From Bacillota bacterium (GTDB lineage Bacteria > Bacillota > Clostridia > Lachnospirales > Lachnospiraceae): DNA of 64,000 nucleotides. The stretch lies in contig JAEWCQ010000021.1 in NCBI GenBank assembly GCA_023390555.1, positions 62,001-126,000 of the forward strand, given 5' to 3'. Positions within the stretch are counted from its first letter, which is position 1. The number at the start of each line of letters is the position of its first letter. This document shows positions 32,601 to 41,841 of this stretch, one piece after another. The notes beneath the pieces are model-generated. The model was not told where the DNA came from. It did no database searches and saw only the letters and a program-made list of their open reading frames with translations. Both the position numbers and the translations under genes were made by a program.

Positions 32601-33992
32601 CGCAAAGGTGTCATCATTTCCCATGGTAAAGGAGCTGTTGACCGTCACATTCTTTCCGCTTGTCAAATCAAGTCCATCCATCCAGGAATGCTGGTACGGA
32701 GAAAGTCCCTTTATATTATTATAGGTAATGTCATTTACTGTATGGCACTCCCAGTTCCATTGCTTTACATCCCTCACATAGGTATCGTTGAATGTAATAT
32801 GATCGGACTGTACCACCATGCAGCCGCCCTGATGGCAGCTTTTATCTGCATCGGCACTATCCTTGGTATAATTGTAAGTTCCCTGCCCGTCAAAAATGCC
32901 ACGGCCGGAAACGGTAATATTGGATGAATTCCAGATGCCGATTGCAGGTTCCATGGCCTCCTGACACTCCTGCAGGCGGTTGACCATCAGAGCATCTTCA
33001 TCTGTGTAAATCGTAAGCGGGCCGTCTGCCCCGTCTCCATCCCAGTCCTGAATGCTCAGTCCGGACCAGATATAAGTTCCTGCCGGAAAATAAATGGTAT
33101 CCAGCGTCGGGTCATTTTTCACTTTATCCAGCGCTGCCTGAAATGCCTCCGTCACATCGTTCGACAGACGAACCCTTTTATTCGGAAATTTTACCTTGGA
33201 ATCCGTATAGGACTGATATACCCCATCTTGATAACTCCACGTGTATTCCTCCGCTGTATTCGCAGAGGTATCCGTCGCGGTCCCTGCCGGTGTACATACG
33301 GCACCGACGGTATCCGTAATCGGATGCTCCTGCAGATACTGCTCGGAAAACTCCTTAAAATTGAGTACGTTTGCAGCATTGACATCCGGCTTGTCTGTCT
33401 CTGTCGGATCATTGATGATAGCAAGCTGCGGCTTACCCTTTGTGTCCTTGATGTCACCATTGATATTGACAATACAATACCGCAGATTTTCCGACATCTG
33501 AAACGTAAGTGTTTTCCCGTCTTCACTGATATGTAAGGCATCCTGCGGATAATATCTTTCCGGATACACCTCGACTGTCTTTATGACCGTGTCGTCCTTC
33601 AGCGTAATCGTAAACGTAGGTGCCGCATCATCCGAAGAAAACCTTGCGACATCCATATGATAGTACACGGAGCCTGCCGTTGCCGACTTCTGGTACTTGT
33701 AGGTGGTAACCGGTGTTTCATTGACCACCAGATTGAATTTCGTGGATTCCTGATACTGTACCGACTGCATGACATCGGAATTGGCTACGACCGCAGATTC
33801 GTCTTCCTCTGTTGCCGGATCATCTCCCGATTTCCCGTAATCATGAACTGCTTTCCCTCCTGTCTCTGTCTGCGCTCCGCTCGTCTCTGCCATAGCCCAG
33901 GTAGGCAGTGAGGTCATGAGCAACGCCACTGCCAGTATGAATGCCATCCCCCTGCCAAGCATCCATAAATGCCCTTTTCTTTCTTTTTTCAT
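29616..33992 (-). CDS. Large secreted beta-helix glycosidase/lyase-like protein with Ig-like and Fn3 modules
   Basis: 1458 residues. Signal peptide about 1-35 (ending TWAMAE). A right-handed beta-helix spans about 250-700: DTIYFPAGTYIWSGL, GIFDGQGTYNYT, then SWMDGLDLTSGKNV, MGNDDTFASGH and NAIRLGHSTKW, in the order of GH28-type catalytic Asp motifs. Next are a putative-Ig segment, a DNRLRE/CBM96-like domain (about 800-985), two Big2 repeats, an MBG/YDG-like repeat and a final Fn3-like domain. No anchor is visible. It lies downstream of an AraC regulator and an ABC sugar importer. A polysaccharide such as pectin is likely, but the substrate is not determined. Confidence 0.8.
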   Translation of the reverse strand: MKKERKGHLWMLGRGMAFILAVALLMTSLPTWAMAETSGAQTETGGKAVHDYGKSGDDPATEEDESAVVANSDVMQSVQYQESTKFNLVVNETPVTTYKYQKSATAGSVYYHMDVARFSSDDAAPTFTITLKDDTVIKTVEVYPERYYPQDALHISEDGKTLTFQMSENLRYCIVNINGDIKDTKGKPQLAIINDPTETDKPDVNAANVLNFKEFSEQYLQEHPITDTVGAVCTPAGTATDTSANTAEEYTWSYQDGVYQSYTDSKVKFPNKRVRLSNDVTEAFQAALDKVKNDPTLDTIYFPAGTYIWSGLSIQDWDGDGADGPLTIYTDEDALMVNRLQECQEAMEPAIGIWNSSNITVSGRGIFDGQGTYNYTKDSADADKSCHQGGCMVVQSDHITFNDTYVRDVKQWNWECHTVNDITYNNIKGLSPYQHSWMDGLDLTSGKNVTVNSSFTMGNDDTFASGHYNPSDGFPANKMSSLLSGKTNADVASLNLSEEVTNAAAAAAVYNKDRLLWDTDDSENFTLNDSLGWSGCANAIRLGHSTKWKNNGTESYQLKSYTFNNFNSVLVAGYTSNSGGGDAIRVQNGNLGSNPDYQELIFNNCSFAGNNGSNIGAPIGGDTYHFNPVNIALNNCWFQDSTKAFSFNSIQNLAITNLYAAGRLVEYSSQINATYGSAIGNLTFTANGVNILENKLPSFTCPESSLTAYNDQPLIFYVKAEDEDEGDVIRYGDADLSEVEGAAFDQATGKFSWTPGSDQIDGDYKVTFTVYDHTNQAVTYPVTIHVNSYENHKLSTMVSEDAHVQTWKDEKANNYGSTVYLSAMKASDAGGLLGQNGSSNNASDSKLIYLKFDLAFIREQQSLFDQANLSMTLIALRLSANKGLDDSLKVAAVDDSSWTESGLTWNTRPVFATDDAALVKESASFNLGSIVQDKPSGVNQQINGTRVKVDITDLVNQALENNQDTLTLAVNETKGYECYFVSKEGENGTDAKGTGRFNNATAGMAPSIVLNLPAVFSMSGPEAMILKEGYKESESNSFQFAKDSAPSVELTGNTGNGKITWNGQTHQLEIAEGLTTGVYPVAIKATDAQNTTVESTFTLTVEEAENAPVVTSVSVRPGTAQILKGASQTFTAEVSGTNDPAKTVTWSVSGAKSGKTSITSEGILTVGSDETAAKLIVTATSTVTDTVFGTAEVTVIAPAVTAITVKPGTVKILKGSSQTFTAEVSGTDNPAKTVTWSVSGAKSKGTTINASGKLTVSKSETASELTVSATSTITKSVSGTAKVTLLTPVSTVSISKIKDQTYTGKALVPSVKIVYNSKTLKNKTDYTVSYKNNKAVGTATVTIKGIGKYSGTRTITFKINPKSTKLTAAVSAKKGILTVKWKKNTGVTGYQILYSTSSKFTKSTTRTVTVSKNKTTSSAIKKLKSSKKYYVKIRTYKKVGKTSYYSDWSSVKKAVIHK

Positions 33993-34035
33993 AATAAAAA
34001 CCCTCCAAATGGTTTACATGATCATTAATCTCGTT

Positions 34036-36291
34036 TCAGTCTTCCTTTCGATACTGTGCCGGGCTCAGCCCGACCACCTTTTTAAACATTCTCGTATAGT
34101 GTTCCGCACTGTTATACCCCACCATGGCGGCGATCTCATAGATTTTAAAATTTGTCGTCCGCAGCAGTTCCTTTGATTTTTCAAGCCGGATCTGTGTCAG
34201 ATAATTTGAGAACGTGTCTCCCGTTTCCTTGGTGAAGCGGTTCGTGAAATATTTCTCGTTCAAATCCACATATTGGGCAACCTTTACCAAAGATAACTCC
34301 GAACTCTCGTAGTTATCCTTCATATACCGCTTGGCCTTTGCAACTACATCCAGCTTTAATTCATCCAGTTTCACTGCCGAATAATCATTGATCCAGGTAA
34401 AATAATTTGTAAGCCATATCCGAAGACTGCGGATATCCTCCAGACGGCGCAGTTTTTCAACGTAATCATACTGTTCTCCAAACACATCCGCAAAACCTCC
34501 TTCATCCTGATCAAACCGGTTTGCAATTGCCAGTATGACAGCAAAGGTTCTATGAATCGCTTCCTCCTTTGTCAGTGTGACAAAATCAGTAAACAGCTTC
34601 TCCTTTTCCCGGTTCACAATCATCTCGTCTGCAATATAAAGTGCTTCTGCCAGCCTCTGATAGGTTTTGCTGCCTTCTACAATCTCCTCCATCCTTTCAT
34701 AGCGCTGGTTCAAATCTATTACCGCATGTTTTCCACGCAGTCTGTGCAGGCATTGCGTATTCCGGATTTCCTGAACGCTTTCCCCAAACGTCTCGCAGTC
34801 TCTGACCTGTCTCCCTATACACACCGTGAAGCTGAGATTTAGTTCTCTCGCCGCACTTTTCTGCAGTTCTTTGACCATCGTCACCGCTTTTTCCGCATAC
34901 TCTTCCTCCATGATCCGGTACATTACCCAGATGACAGATATACTCTCCCGGGCCATCGTACAGCGGGAGGCAAATCTCGGGTTCCGTTCAAAGTTCTTTT
35001 TCAAGTCATATAACATATGTTCTTTTAGTTCCTGACTGCCTGTTTTTTCAACGTTTAATCTCATGAGCAGATATGACTCCGCAAAAAATTCGGGCGAAAG
35101 TTGATTCACTTTCTCCGCCTCCGTCTCTCCTTTCAGAAGCAGTTCCAAATATTCCTCCGGCTGCATTTCCATACTGTGTACTTTCTCTTCATACTCGACG
35201 ATCAGTGCTTTCAGCCTGCGGACCATGGCATTGAACTGGTGGATCATATTCCGTACCTCATACTGTCCGGTCGGTGTGATATGCACATCCATATTTCCCT
35301 CTTCGATCTCATGCAGACCGCTGCTGATCGCTCCCACGGGTTTAATAATCCCACGAAGAAAATACCTGGAGAAATAGGCCGCCATCAATAAAACCACGAG
35401 TGCCGCACACAGGACAAAGCCTGCGGTTTTCCAAAAATCGCTGGTAAGCTCCGAAGTTCGGATATTACTTTCTACAACCCAGTCTTCATCCCCTACCCGC
35501 AGTCTGGAAGAGACACAGGTATAATACTTCTTCGCGTAATCCTCTTTCTCAGTCTGAAAGATTGCTTTTCCGTCTTCGGTACGAATTCGCATCATTCCAA
35601 GCTTATTTTTCCCAGCGAGATATTCTCGGTTATAGTCGTTGATCAATTCTCCGGCACTGGCCGACTGAAAGAACATGACCATCTCCACCTTCTGCGTACG
35701 GTCCGTCTGCAGATCGGGCCCCAGTGCGAACACCAGCACCAGTGTATTTTTCTTACTACCCATATATAAGTCATTGATTCCAGCAGTATTGTAAGAGCCG
35801 ATATATACCGTATTCGTATTTTTCAACGCCTTCTGATACCAGGATGTTCGTTCTATCTCCTGCCTGGATCTTGTGATATTGTTTTTGATATAAGTATCTC
35901 TTCCGTCCTTCATATAGAAGCTGACAGAAACAATCTCCTTCACCGGCTCCAATACGAGATTCACAGAATCTAACAGCTTTTGTTCACTGTCATAACGAAC
36001 GGTATAATTCTCATCATCCGCTGCCGCCGCAAATGCCAGCACTTCATTGTTATTTGTAAATATCATATGGGACAACCGCATCGACATGATATCCAGATCA
36101 GACTGTAAATCTGAAATAACCGCATCCTGTGAACGCTCTATATTTTCGATTGCCTGCTTCTTAAACTGCTGATTTAAAATCAGCAACGCCGCAAGCAGCA
36201 CAATCAGTACCGGCATTACAATACAGAAGAAAAAAACCAGATAATACAGCGTTTTCAGAGGCAGGTGCCTCTTTTTGAACAGTAAAGTCAT
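34036..36291 (-). CDS. Membrane-tethered AraC-family regulator with extracellular sensor and HAMP
   Basis: 751 residues. Helix 1 (about 15-37) and helix 2 (about 293-313) flank a ~255-residue extracellular region of Cache type (YIGSYNTAGINDLYMGSK). A HAMP linker follows (IIKPVGAISSGLHEIEEGNM, about 317-336). The C-terminal ~100 residues are an AraC DNA-binding domain with two HTHs (SLVKVAQYVDLNEKYFTNRF and ELLRTTNFKIYEIAAMVGYN). One polypeptide thus combines the usual YesM/YesN-like inputs and outputs without a kinase. It lies between the sugar permease genes and the beta-helix gene and probably activates them when a surface glycan product binds. Ribosome site GGGGGATC precedes the ATG. Confidence 0.92.
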   Translation of the reverse strand: MTLLFKKRHLPLKTLYYLVFFFCIVMPVLIVLLAALLILNQQFKKQAIENIERSQDAVISDLQSDLDIMSMRLSHMIFTNNNEVLAFAAAADDENYTVRYDSEQKLLDSVNLVLEPVKEIVSVSFYMKDGRDTYIKNNITRSRQEIERTSWYQKALKNTNTVYIGSYNTAGINDLYMGSKKNTLVLVFALGPDLQTDRTQKVEMVMFFQSASAGELINDYNREYLAGKNKLGMMRIRTEDGKAIFQTEKEDYAKKYYTCVSSRLRVGDEDWVVESNIRTSELTSDFWKTAGFVLCAALVVLLMAAYFSRYFLRGIIKPVGAISSGLHEIEEGNMDVHITPTGQYEVRNMIHQFNAMVRRLKALIVEYEEKVHSMEMQPEEYLELLLKGETEAEKVNQLSPEFFAESYLLMRLNVEKTGSQELKEHMLYDLKKNFERNPRFASRCTMARESISVIWVMYRIMEEEYAEKAVTMVKELQKSAARELNLSFTVCIGRQVRDCETFGESVQEIRNTQCLHRLRGKHAVIDLNQRYERMEEIVEGSKTYQRLAEALYIADEMIVNREKEKLFTDFVTLTKEEAIHRTFAVILAIANRFDQDEGGFADVFGEQYDYVEKLRRLEDIRSLRIWLTNYFTWINDYSAVKLDELKLDVVAKAKRYMKDNYESSELSLVKVAQYVDLNEKYFTNRFTKETGDTFSNYLTQIRLEKSKELLRTTNFKIYEIAAMVGYNSAEHYTRMFKKVVGLSPAQYRKED

Positions 36292-36427
36292 ATTTCAGAT
36301 CCCCCAATCTAATCCATCTTATAAAATTCTATAACATAGAAATCATTTGAGCAACCATCACCCCCTCTTTTACGTCTGATCTTACTTCTGTTCCTTCCGT
36401 ATTCGCGTGTATGCATTTTCCAACCAG

Positions 36428-37261
36428 TTATTCCTTCACCGCACCGGCCGCAACCCCAGCCAATATATATCTTTGAAAAAAGATATACAGTATGATCGTC
36501 GGTACCATGATAATAATAATTCCCGCTGCAAGAAGCTGCCAGGAACCCTGCTGTGAATTCGCGAAATTCATCAGAAACGTGGTCAGTGTCCGCAGGCTGT
36601 TTTTTGGCATGTACAGATACGGAATATACATGTCGTTGATAATTGTAATCGCTTTTATAATACAAACAGTTGCCGTCGCAGGCGCAAGGAGTGGAAATAT
36701 AATTCTTACAAACAGTCCAAAATAGGAACATCCGTCAAGCAGTGCCGCTTCGTCCAGCGCCACCGATATCCCCGATATAAACTGCCGGTATATGTAGAGC
36801 TGCATCAGATCCGAAGCAATGTAGATTACAATCGGTGCTCCCAGTGTGTTGTACAGGTGAAGTCCCTGAATAATCCGAAAACGCGCAATTTCTGTTACAA
36901 AGGTAGGGATCAGCATTCCGATAAAGAATAATGCAACAATGATCTTTTTGCCCCTGAAGTTGAAACGTTCAATGATAAACGCCGTAATCGTTCCAAACAT
37001 GACGTTAAATACCAGCGATACAACCAGAATCGTACCGGTGTTGCGAAATCCGACGAGCAGATATTTATCGGAAAGAACTTCTTTGAAATTATCGAATGTA
37101 ATCCTGTCCAGCCCCGGCAACAGCAGCGGAGAGGTCGTTGCCATATCTGCCTTTGTCTTTAATGCTGCAAAAAGAGTCAGCAGAATCGGCGCAATTATGA
37201 TGACTACCATGCCGATGCATATGATCTGTTTGAGTACTTGCTGTGTAAATTTCTTAGCCAT
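36428..37261 (-). CDS. Carbohydrate ABC transporter permease (MalG type)
   Basis: 277 residues, about six membrane helices. The EAA loop VALDEAALLDGCSYFGLFVRIIFPLLAPA (about 165-193) is that of CUT1-family inner-membrane permeases, and the C-terminus QRYILAGVAAGAVKE is typical of the MalG partner. Its ATG is one base after the preceding permease's stop. The ATPase is not encoded nearby and is probably a shared MsmK/MsmX-like protein. Confidence 0.93.
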   Translation of the reverse strand: MAKKFTQQVLKQIICIGMVVIIIAPILLTLFAALKTKADMATTSPLLLPGLDRITFDNFKEVLSDKYLLVGFRNTGTILVVSLVFNVMFGTITAFIIERFNFRGKKIIVALFFIGMLIPTFVTEIARFRIIQGLHLYNTLGAPIVIYIASDLMQLYIYRQFISGISVALDEAALLDGCSYFGLFVRIIFPLLAPATATVCIIKAITIINDMYIPYLYMPKNSLRTLTTFLMNFANSQQGSWQLLAAGIIIIMVPTIILYIFFQRYILAGVAAGAVKE

Positions 37262-37262
37262 C

Positions 37263-38156
37263 CTACTTCTTCCTCTCTTTCAGTACGAGCCCGTGTATTA
37301 TTTTATTCTGAATCACATAAATCACAACGATCATCACCATAATGGCCACCGCCATCGTAGACGCAAGACCAAAGTTTGAAAATGAGAACGCGGTCTTAAT
37401 CGTATAGAGTGTAAAGGTCGAGGATGCGTATCCCGGCCCTCCGGACGTCATAACAAACGGGATGTCGAATACCTGGAGTGCTCCCCTGATGTTATCAAAC
37501 AGCACAAAATCCACCATCAGCATAATAGCCGGGACCTGAATATAACGGAATAAATGCCATGCATTCGCACCGTCCACACGGGCTGCCTCCTCAATGTCCT
37601 GCGGCAGTGACTGCAGCGCCGCCATAAACAGAATGACATGGTAACCGCTGTATCTCCACAGGGATACGAAGGCCAGCACATAATTCACGATTCCGGCATC
37701 TGATAGCCAGTTATGAATCAGCCCTTCCAGATGCAATCCCTGTAAAATGGCATTAAACGCACCATTTACCGGAGAAAAGAAATACGAAAAGGCATAGGCA
37801 ATTGCGACGCCGTTGATGATATATGGCATAAACACCATTGTCTTATAGAACTTTGCCGCCCGCAGCTTCCCTGTCAGTAATACCGCAAAGGCCAGCTCCA
37901 CCGGAATCATGCAAAGATGCAGGAAAAAATACACCGCATTATTTTTCAGTGATAACCACAGATCCTGATTCTGGAACATCGTGATATAATTACTGATTCC
38001 TGCAAATGAGCTTTCGGGAGAATACCCATCCCAGTTTGTGAAACTCATTCGAAACAGATCAAGTGCCGGGACCACCACGAATCCAACCAATAAAACCACG
38101 GGAATGATCAGTGATAAAATAATAAACTGTTTTCTCTTTCTACTAAGTGTAGCCAT
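37263..38156 (-). CDS. Carbohydrate ABC transporter permease (MalF type)
   Basis: 297 residues, about six membrane helices. CUT1 features: FVVVPALDLFRMSFTNWDGY at the N-terminus and the EAA loop DIEEAARVDGANAWHLFRYIQVPAI (about 187-211). It lies after the binding-protein gene and before the MalG-type partner. The substrate should match the product of the beta-helix enzyme downstream, which is an inference from position. Confidence 0.93.
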   Translation of the reverse strand: MATLSRKRKQFIILSLIIPVVLLVGFVVVPALDLFRMSFTNWDGYSPESSFAGISNYITMFQNQDLWLSLKNNAVYFFLHLCMIPVELAFAVLLTGKLRAAKFYKTMVFMPYIINGVAIAYAFSYFFSPVNGAFNAILQGLHLEGLIHNWLSDAGIVNYVLAFVSLWRYSGYHVILFMAALQSLPQDIEEAARVDGANAWHLFRYIQVPAIMLMVDFVLFDNIRGALQVFDIPFVMTSGGPGYASSTFTLYTIKTAFSFSNFGLASTMAVAIMVMIVVIYVIQNKIIHGLVLKERKK

Positions 38157-38175
38157 AATTTCCTCCTGGGCCAGA

Positions 38176-38203
38176 TTTGAGGGTTACAAACGCAACCCTC
38201 AAA
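38176..38203 (-). terminator. Hairpin between binding-protein and permease genes
   Basis: TTTGAGGGTT / AACCCTCAAA with an 8-base loop, 22 bases after the binding-protein stop, no T-run. Such hairpins usually protect or attenuate the mRNA so that the binding protein is made in excess over the permeases. Confidence 0.65.
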
Positions 38204-38225
38204 CCGACATCAATCACTTATCTGA

Positions 38226-39584
38226 TTATTCAATGCCAAGCTTTGCTCTCGCATCTTTCCACTTGCCGTTTAAATCGTCAAGTGTCTTGTCCAGATCGAA
38301 TCCGTCTGTCAGCATCTGCGCCCCGAGCTTCTTGTAATCAAATGTTGTCTCATTCTGAATAGACGTGAAGTCTTCATTTGCACCGTAGTACATAATCAGA
38401 TCGGGATTCGGACACAAGGTGTCTGCTTCTGCAAGAATCGGATCCTTATCCTTCGGAAAGTTTTTCATGGATGATGCGGAAGACACAAAGTTAATGTAAT
38501 CCGGATACCATGCATCCGAGTAGAACCACTCAACAAATGCTTTTGCCGCCTCCGGATTTTTGGAGTGCGTAGTTACACCCATAAACGAATCTCCCTGTAC
38601 GATGACACGGTATCCGTCGGATTCGGAATCTCTGGTTGGCAGATAGAAGGTTCCAAGTTCGGAAGTATCATCCGTACCGGCTTCGATGTTTTGCAGTCCC
38701 CAGTCGCCAAGTGCAATCATTGCAGATTGTTTTGTTGCAAACATAGAGACCACCTGATCATTGCCCAGTCCCAGCGGATCTTTTCCAAGAACGCCAGAGG
38801 TAAATAAGTCGTATACCTTATGATATGCCTTGTAGATATCGGATCCTTCCGCAAAAGGCTCATCCTGCTTTGCCATATCATCCCAATTCTGTCCATTTCC
38901 GTTTTCCAGTGCAGGCATAAACTCCATGTACGGATAATCCGGCCATTCATCTTTTAATCCGCAGGCAAGTGCTGCAAAATCGGCATTGTCTTTTCCATAA
39001 TAATCCTGTAGTTTTTTTGCCACATCTTCAAATTCTCCCCAGGTGGTCGGAACCTCCACACCTGCTTCCTTGAACATGTCCTTCCAGTAATAGACATATT
39101 CATAGCCGCATGTCATTGGGATTCCAAGAACTTTATCATCAATTGCGTATCCCTGTGCCAGCTGGTTGTTCTTTGACGCATCCGTATCGGAAAGATCTAC
39201 GAGATAATCCTTGAACATTGATAAAGTAAACGGTTTATTGAACATAATATCCGGCAGCTGGTTCGCGGATGCACGCATCTTCATGGCATCCCAGTATTCA
39301 CTGTCGTCTTTGATCTTTTCTACTTCTATATCCACATTCGGATATTGCTCCTGAAATTTTGCTACCATATCATTCTGTTCAATAAACTCGTTTAAGTTAT
39401 TATCCCAGATTGCAAATGTCAGGGTTCCGCTCAAATCTTCCTTTGAAACAGCGTCACTTTCTGTAGATGCTGCATCCGCATCTGCTTTCTCATTGTCTCC
39501 TCCAGTATTACTTTTCCCACATCCGCTAAATATGGATGTAACCATCACACATGCCAAGATGGTTGTGATCAATTTTTTCTTCAT
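38226..39584 (-). CDS. Sugar ABC transporter substrate-binding lipoprotein
   Basis: 452 residues. The ATG at 39584 follows AGGGAGG. A lipoprotein signal ends at FSGCGKS (Cys about 22), followed by a D/A/S-rich linker. The mature region is a family 1 extracellular binding fold (GTLTFAIWDNNLNEFIEQND, MCGYEYVYYWKDMFKEAGVEVP-type segments, WYPDYINFVSS). It is the first gene of a five-gene same-strand set: binding protein, two permeases, AraC regulator, beta-helix enzyme. Confidence 0.93.
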   Translation of the reverse strand: MKKKLITTILACVMVTSIFSGCGKSNTGGDNEKADADAASTESDAVSKEDLSGTLTFAIWDNNLNEFIEQNDMVAKFQEQYPNVDIEVEKIKDDSEYWDAMKMRASANQLPDIMFNKPFTLSMFKDYLVDLSDTDASKNNQLAQGYAIDDKVLGIPMTCGYEYVYYWKDMFKEAGVEVPTTWGEFEDVAKKLQDYYGKDNADFAALACGLKDEWPDYPYMEFMPALENGNGQNWDDMAKQDEPFAEGSDIYKAYHKVYDLFTSGVLGKDPLGLGNDQVVSMFATKQSAMIALGDWGLQNIEAGTDDTSELGTFYLPTRDSESDGYRVIVQGDSFMGVTTHSKNPEAAKAFVEWFYSDAWYPDYINFVSSASSMKNFPKDKDPILAEADTLCPNPDLIMYYGANEDFTSIQNETTFDYKKLGAQMLTDGFDLDKTLDDLNGKWKDARAKLGIE

Positions 39585-39775
39585 GAAAAAACCTCCCTTT
39601 CTTTTTGTGTACTCAGCATAGCAATTTGTGATATCCTGCACCATATCATTTTTTCACATTTTCTAATCTATTTACAGATGTTGGGATTTTTCTCATTAAC
39701 TTTTTGTTTGAAAACTTGATGGATTGGTACATTTATCCATTCGTCTTGCTCCTGCAGGGCGAAAAAAAGACATGA

Positions 39776-39809
39776 AAAACCGCCTGTATTGAGGATTACA
39801 GGCGGTTTT
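39776..39809 (-). terminator. Terminator of the lacI-linked ABC transporter operon
   Basis: AAAACCGCCTGTA / TACAGGCGGTTTT with an 8-base loop, AT-rich flanks on both sides, 57 bases after the last permease stop. The remaining bases up to 39584 contain no convincing promoter; the binding-protein gene may need an activator. Confidence 0.8.
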
Positions 39810-39865
39810 CCGAAATAACGTTTGTGATTGTGAGGAAATGGAAACAAGAAACTGTTTCTTTATTC

Positions 39866-40765
39866 TTAACCCTTTACACCGCCGAGCGCAACACCCGCAA
39901 CAATGTATTTGGAAAGAATCAAATAGACAATGATCAAAGGTACGACCGTAACGGTCAGTCCCACATATACAACGCCATAATCCACACGGAACTGATCTGA
40001 GGTCAGCAGCTGGATAAACAGCGGCAATGTCTTCTTTGTATCTGTTGTCAGTAAAATCGTCGGCGTAAACAGGTTATTCCACTGTGCAATAAACTGGAAG
40101 ATTGCCTGCGTAGCGACTGCCGGTTTCATAATCGGCATAATAATCGTATTAAAAGTACGGAATTCCTTTGCACCGTCAATTCGCGCTGCCTCAATCATTT
40201 CCATAGACAGAGTACTCTCCATATACTCTTTCATAAAGAAGACGACTGCCGGAGCTGCGATACACGGGATAATCAGCGGAACGTATGTGTCAACCAGATT
40301 CAGTTTCAACATAAAGCGATAAAAACCGATAATTGTAATCTGATTCGGCACCATCATGATTGCCATGATAAACGCCCACGCAAATTTTTTGAGTTTAAAG
40401 TCGTAAACGTGAATACCGTATGCCGTCATACAGGAACCATAGACTGCAAGGAAAGTTCCAGGAACCGTGATCAGCAGTGAATTCATCAGTGCTGACTGCA
40501 ATTTCAGCTGCATCCCGTTCTGTTTTTCCAATAACATTTTCCAGTTTTCAAGTAAATGAGAAGAAGGAATCAGTGATACACCCGACTGAATGGCATTGGA
40601 TGTTCTTGTCGCATTCATAATCATCAGCAAAAACGGAAGTAAACTCAAGATACAGAAAAAAATACATACAATACTTCGAATCACACGCTGTGTGCGTAGT
40701 TTTGTGGAATAACTTTTCTGCCTGCCTTCTTTTTGCGCTGCTACAGCTGCATTATAAGTCGCCAT
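39866..40765 (-). CDS. Carbohydrate ABC transporter permease (MalG type), cellobiose locus
   Basis: 299 residues, six membrane helices after a ~30-residue cytoplasmic tail. EAA loop MIEAARIDGAKEFRTFNTIIMPIMKPA (about 193-219) and C-terminus SKYIVAGVALGGVKG are typical of CUT1 permeases. Its ATG overlaps the preceding stop by one base (TAATG), so translation is coupled. It is the last gene of lacI, binding protein and two permeases. Confidence 0.93.
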   Translation of the reverse strand: MATYNAAVAAQKEGRQKSYSTKLRTQRVIRSIVCIFFCILSLLPFLLMIMNATRTSNAIQSGVSLIPSSHLLENWKMLLEKQNGMQLKLQSALMNSLLITVPGTFLAVYGSCMTAYGIHVYDFKLKKFAWAFIMAIMMVPNQITIIGFYRFMLKLNLVDTYVPLIIPCIAAPAVVFFMKEYMESTLSMEMIEAARIDGAKEFRTFNTIIMPIMKPAVATQAIFQFIAQWNNLFTPTILLTTDTKKTLPLFIQLLTSDQFRVDYGVVYVGLTVTVVPLIIVYLILSKYIVAGVALGGVKG

Positions 40766-41730
40766 TATCGTCTACCTCCCTTTCCTCTTTTTGGTCTTTC
40801 ACTTCTGTCGCTCATACTTGCAAAGAAGATAAGGCTGATTATCAGTGTGATGACAAACAGGAAAACGGAAACTGCTGCCGCTTTGCCGACATCACTCTTA
40901 TATAATCGCATGATGTACATTGCAACCGTCGTCGACATATCATCCGGCTGACCAATCAGTCCTCCGTTCTTATCCACATTGAACAGAGCAGGGATATCGT
41001 ACATCTGTAAGCCACCGATTGCAGATGTAATCAGTACATACATCAAAATCGGTTTCAACAGGGGCAGTGTAATATAACGGAACTTTTTATTTCCGGTGGC
41101 TCCGTCGATATCTGCCGCCTCGTAGAGACTCGGATCAATACCGAGAATACCGGATATCAGCAGCAGTGTCGTATTTCCATACCACATCCAGAACAGAATG
41201 AACGAGATCAGTCCCCGCGTCCCCCCGACGCTTCCCATAAAATTAAACTTCTCCGAAATGATTCCCAGGTCTCTTAATGTCTGTGAAACCGGGCCATACT
41301 GGGAAAACATCGCATTGAATAAAACAGATACAGATGCCGCAGTAATAACACTCGGCAAGTAAATAATAATCTTATAAGCACCTTTTGCCCTTAATTTTAT
41401 AATATTATTTGTCAGCCATGCCGCTAATAATAATGAAACCAAAATCTGCGGAACAAAGTTGTAGCACCACATGACAAGTGTGTTCTTAAAATAGATGAGT
41501 ACGTATCCTTTTTCACCTGCGGTGATCCCCAAAATATTTTTAAAATTTTCAAGTCCGCTGAAATCAATAAACTCACGGCCATTTCTCTTGTAGTAGTTTA
41601 AGGTACTATAATAGAAGGTATTAATCAATGGCCAGAGCTGAAATAGAAGATACGTAATAAAGAACGGCGCTATGAAGAAGTACCCATATCTGCCATATTC
41701 AATATGCTTACGCTTTTTCTTGGTATTCAT
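40765..41730 (-). CDS. Carbohydrate ABC transporter permease (MalF type), cellobiose locus
   Basis: 321 residues with about six membrane helices and the EAA loop YEAADIDGATGNKKFRYITLPLLKP. The ATG at 41730 is used because GAGGAG lies eight bases upstream; the open frame extends 14 codons further without a ribosome site. It is coupled to the MalG-type partner and separated from the binding-protein gene by a hairpin. Confidence 0.92.
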   Translation of the reverse strand: MNTKKKRKHIEYGRYGYFFIAPFFITYLLFQLWPLINTFYYSTLNYYKRNGREFIDFSGLENFKNILGITAGEKGYVLIYFKNTLVMWCYNFVPQILVSLLLAAWLTNNIIKLRAKGAYKIIIYLPSVITAASVSVLFNAMFSQYGPVSQTLRDLGIISEKFNFMGSVGGTRGLISFILFWMWYGNTTLLLISGILGIDPSLYEAADIDGATGNKKFRYITLPLLKPILMYVLITSAIGGLQMYDIPALFNVDKNGGLIGQPDDMSTTVAMYIMRLYKSDVGKAAAVSVFLFVITLIISLIFFASMSDRSERPKRGKGGRR

Positions 41731-41841
41731 TTTTCCACTCCTCTCGCTTTCCTTGTTTCCATTCCGAAACATCCTCTTCCAGTCATTCTTTTTCGCATAT
41801 TATGTATACTTTCGTAATGTTTTCGTAGTTCTGCCTGAAAA

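Noticed and set aside
36309..36731. 140-codon frame between the permease and AraC genes
   Set aside because: It overlaps the end of the MalG-type permease in another frame and has no ribosome site or recognisable domain.
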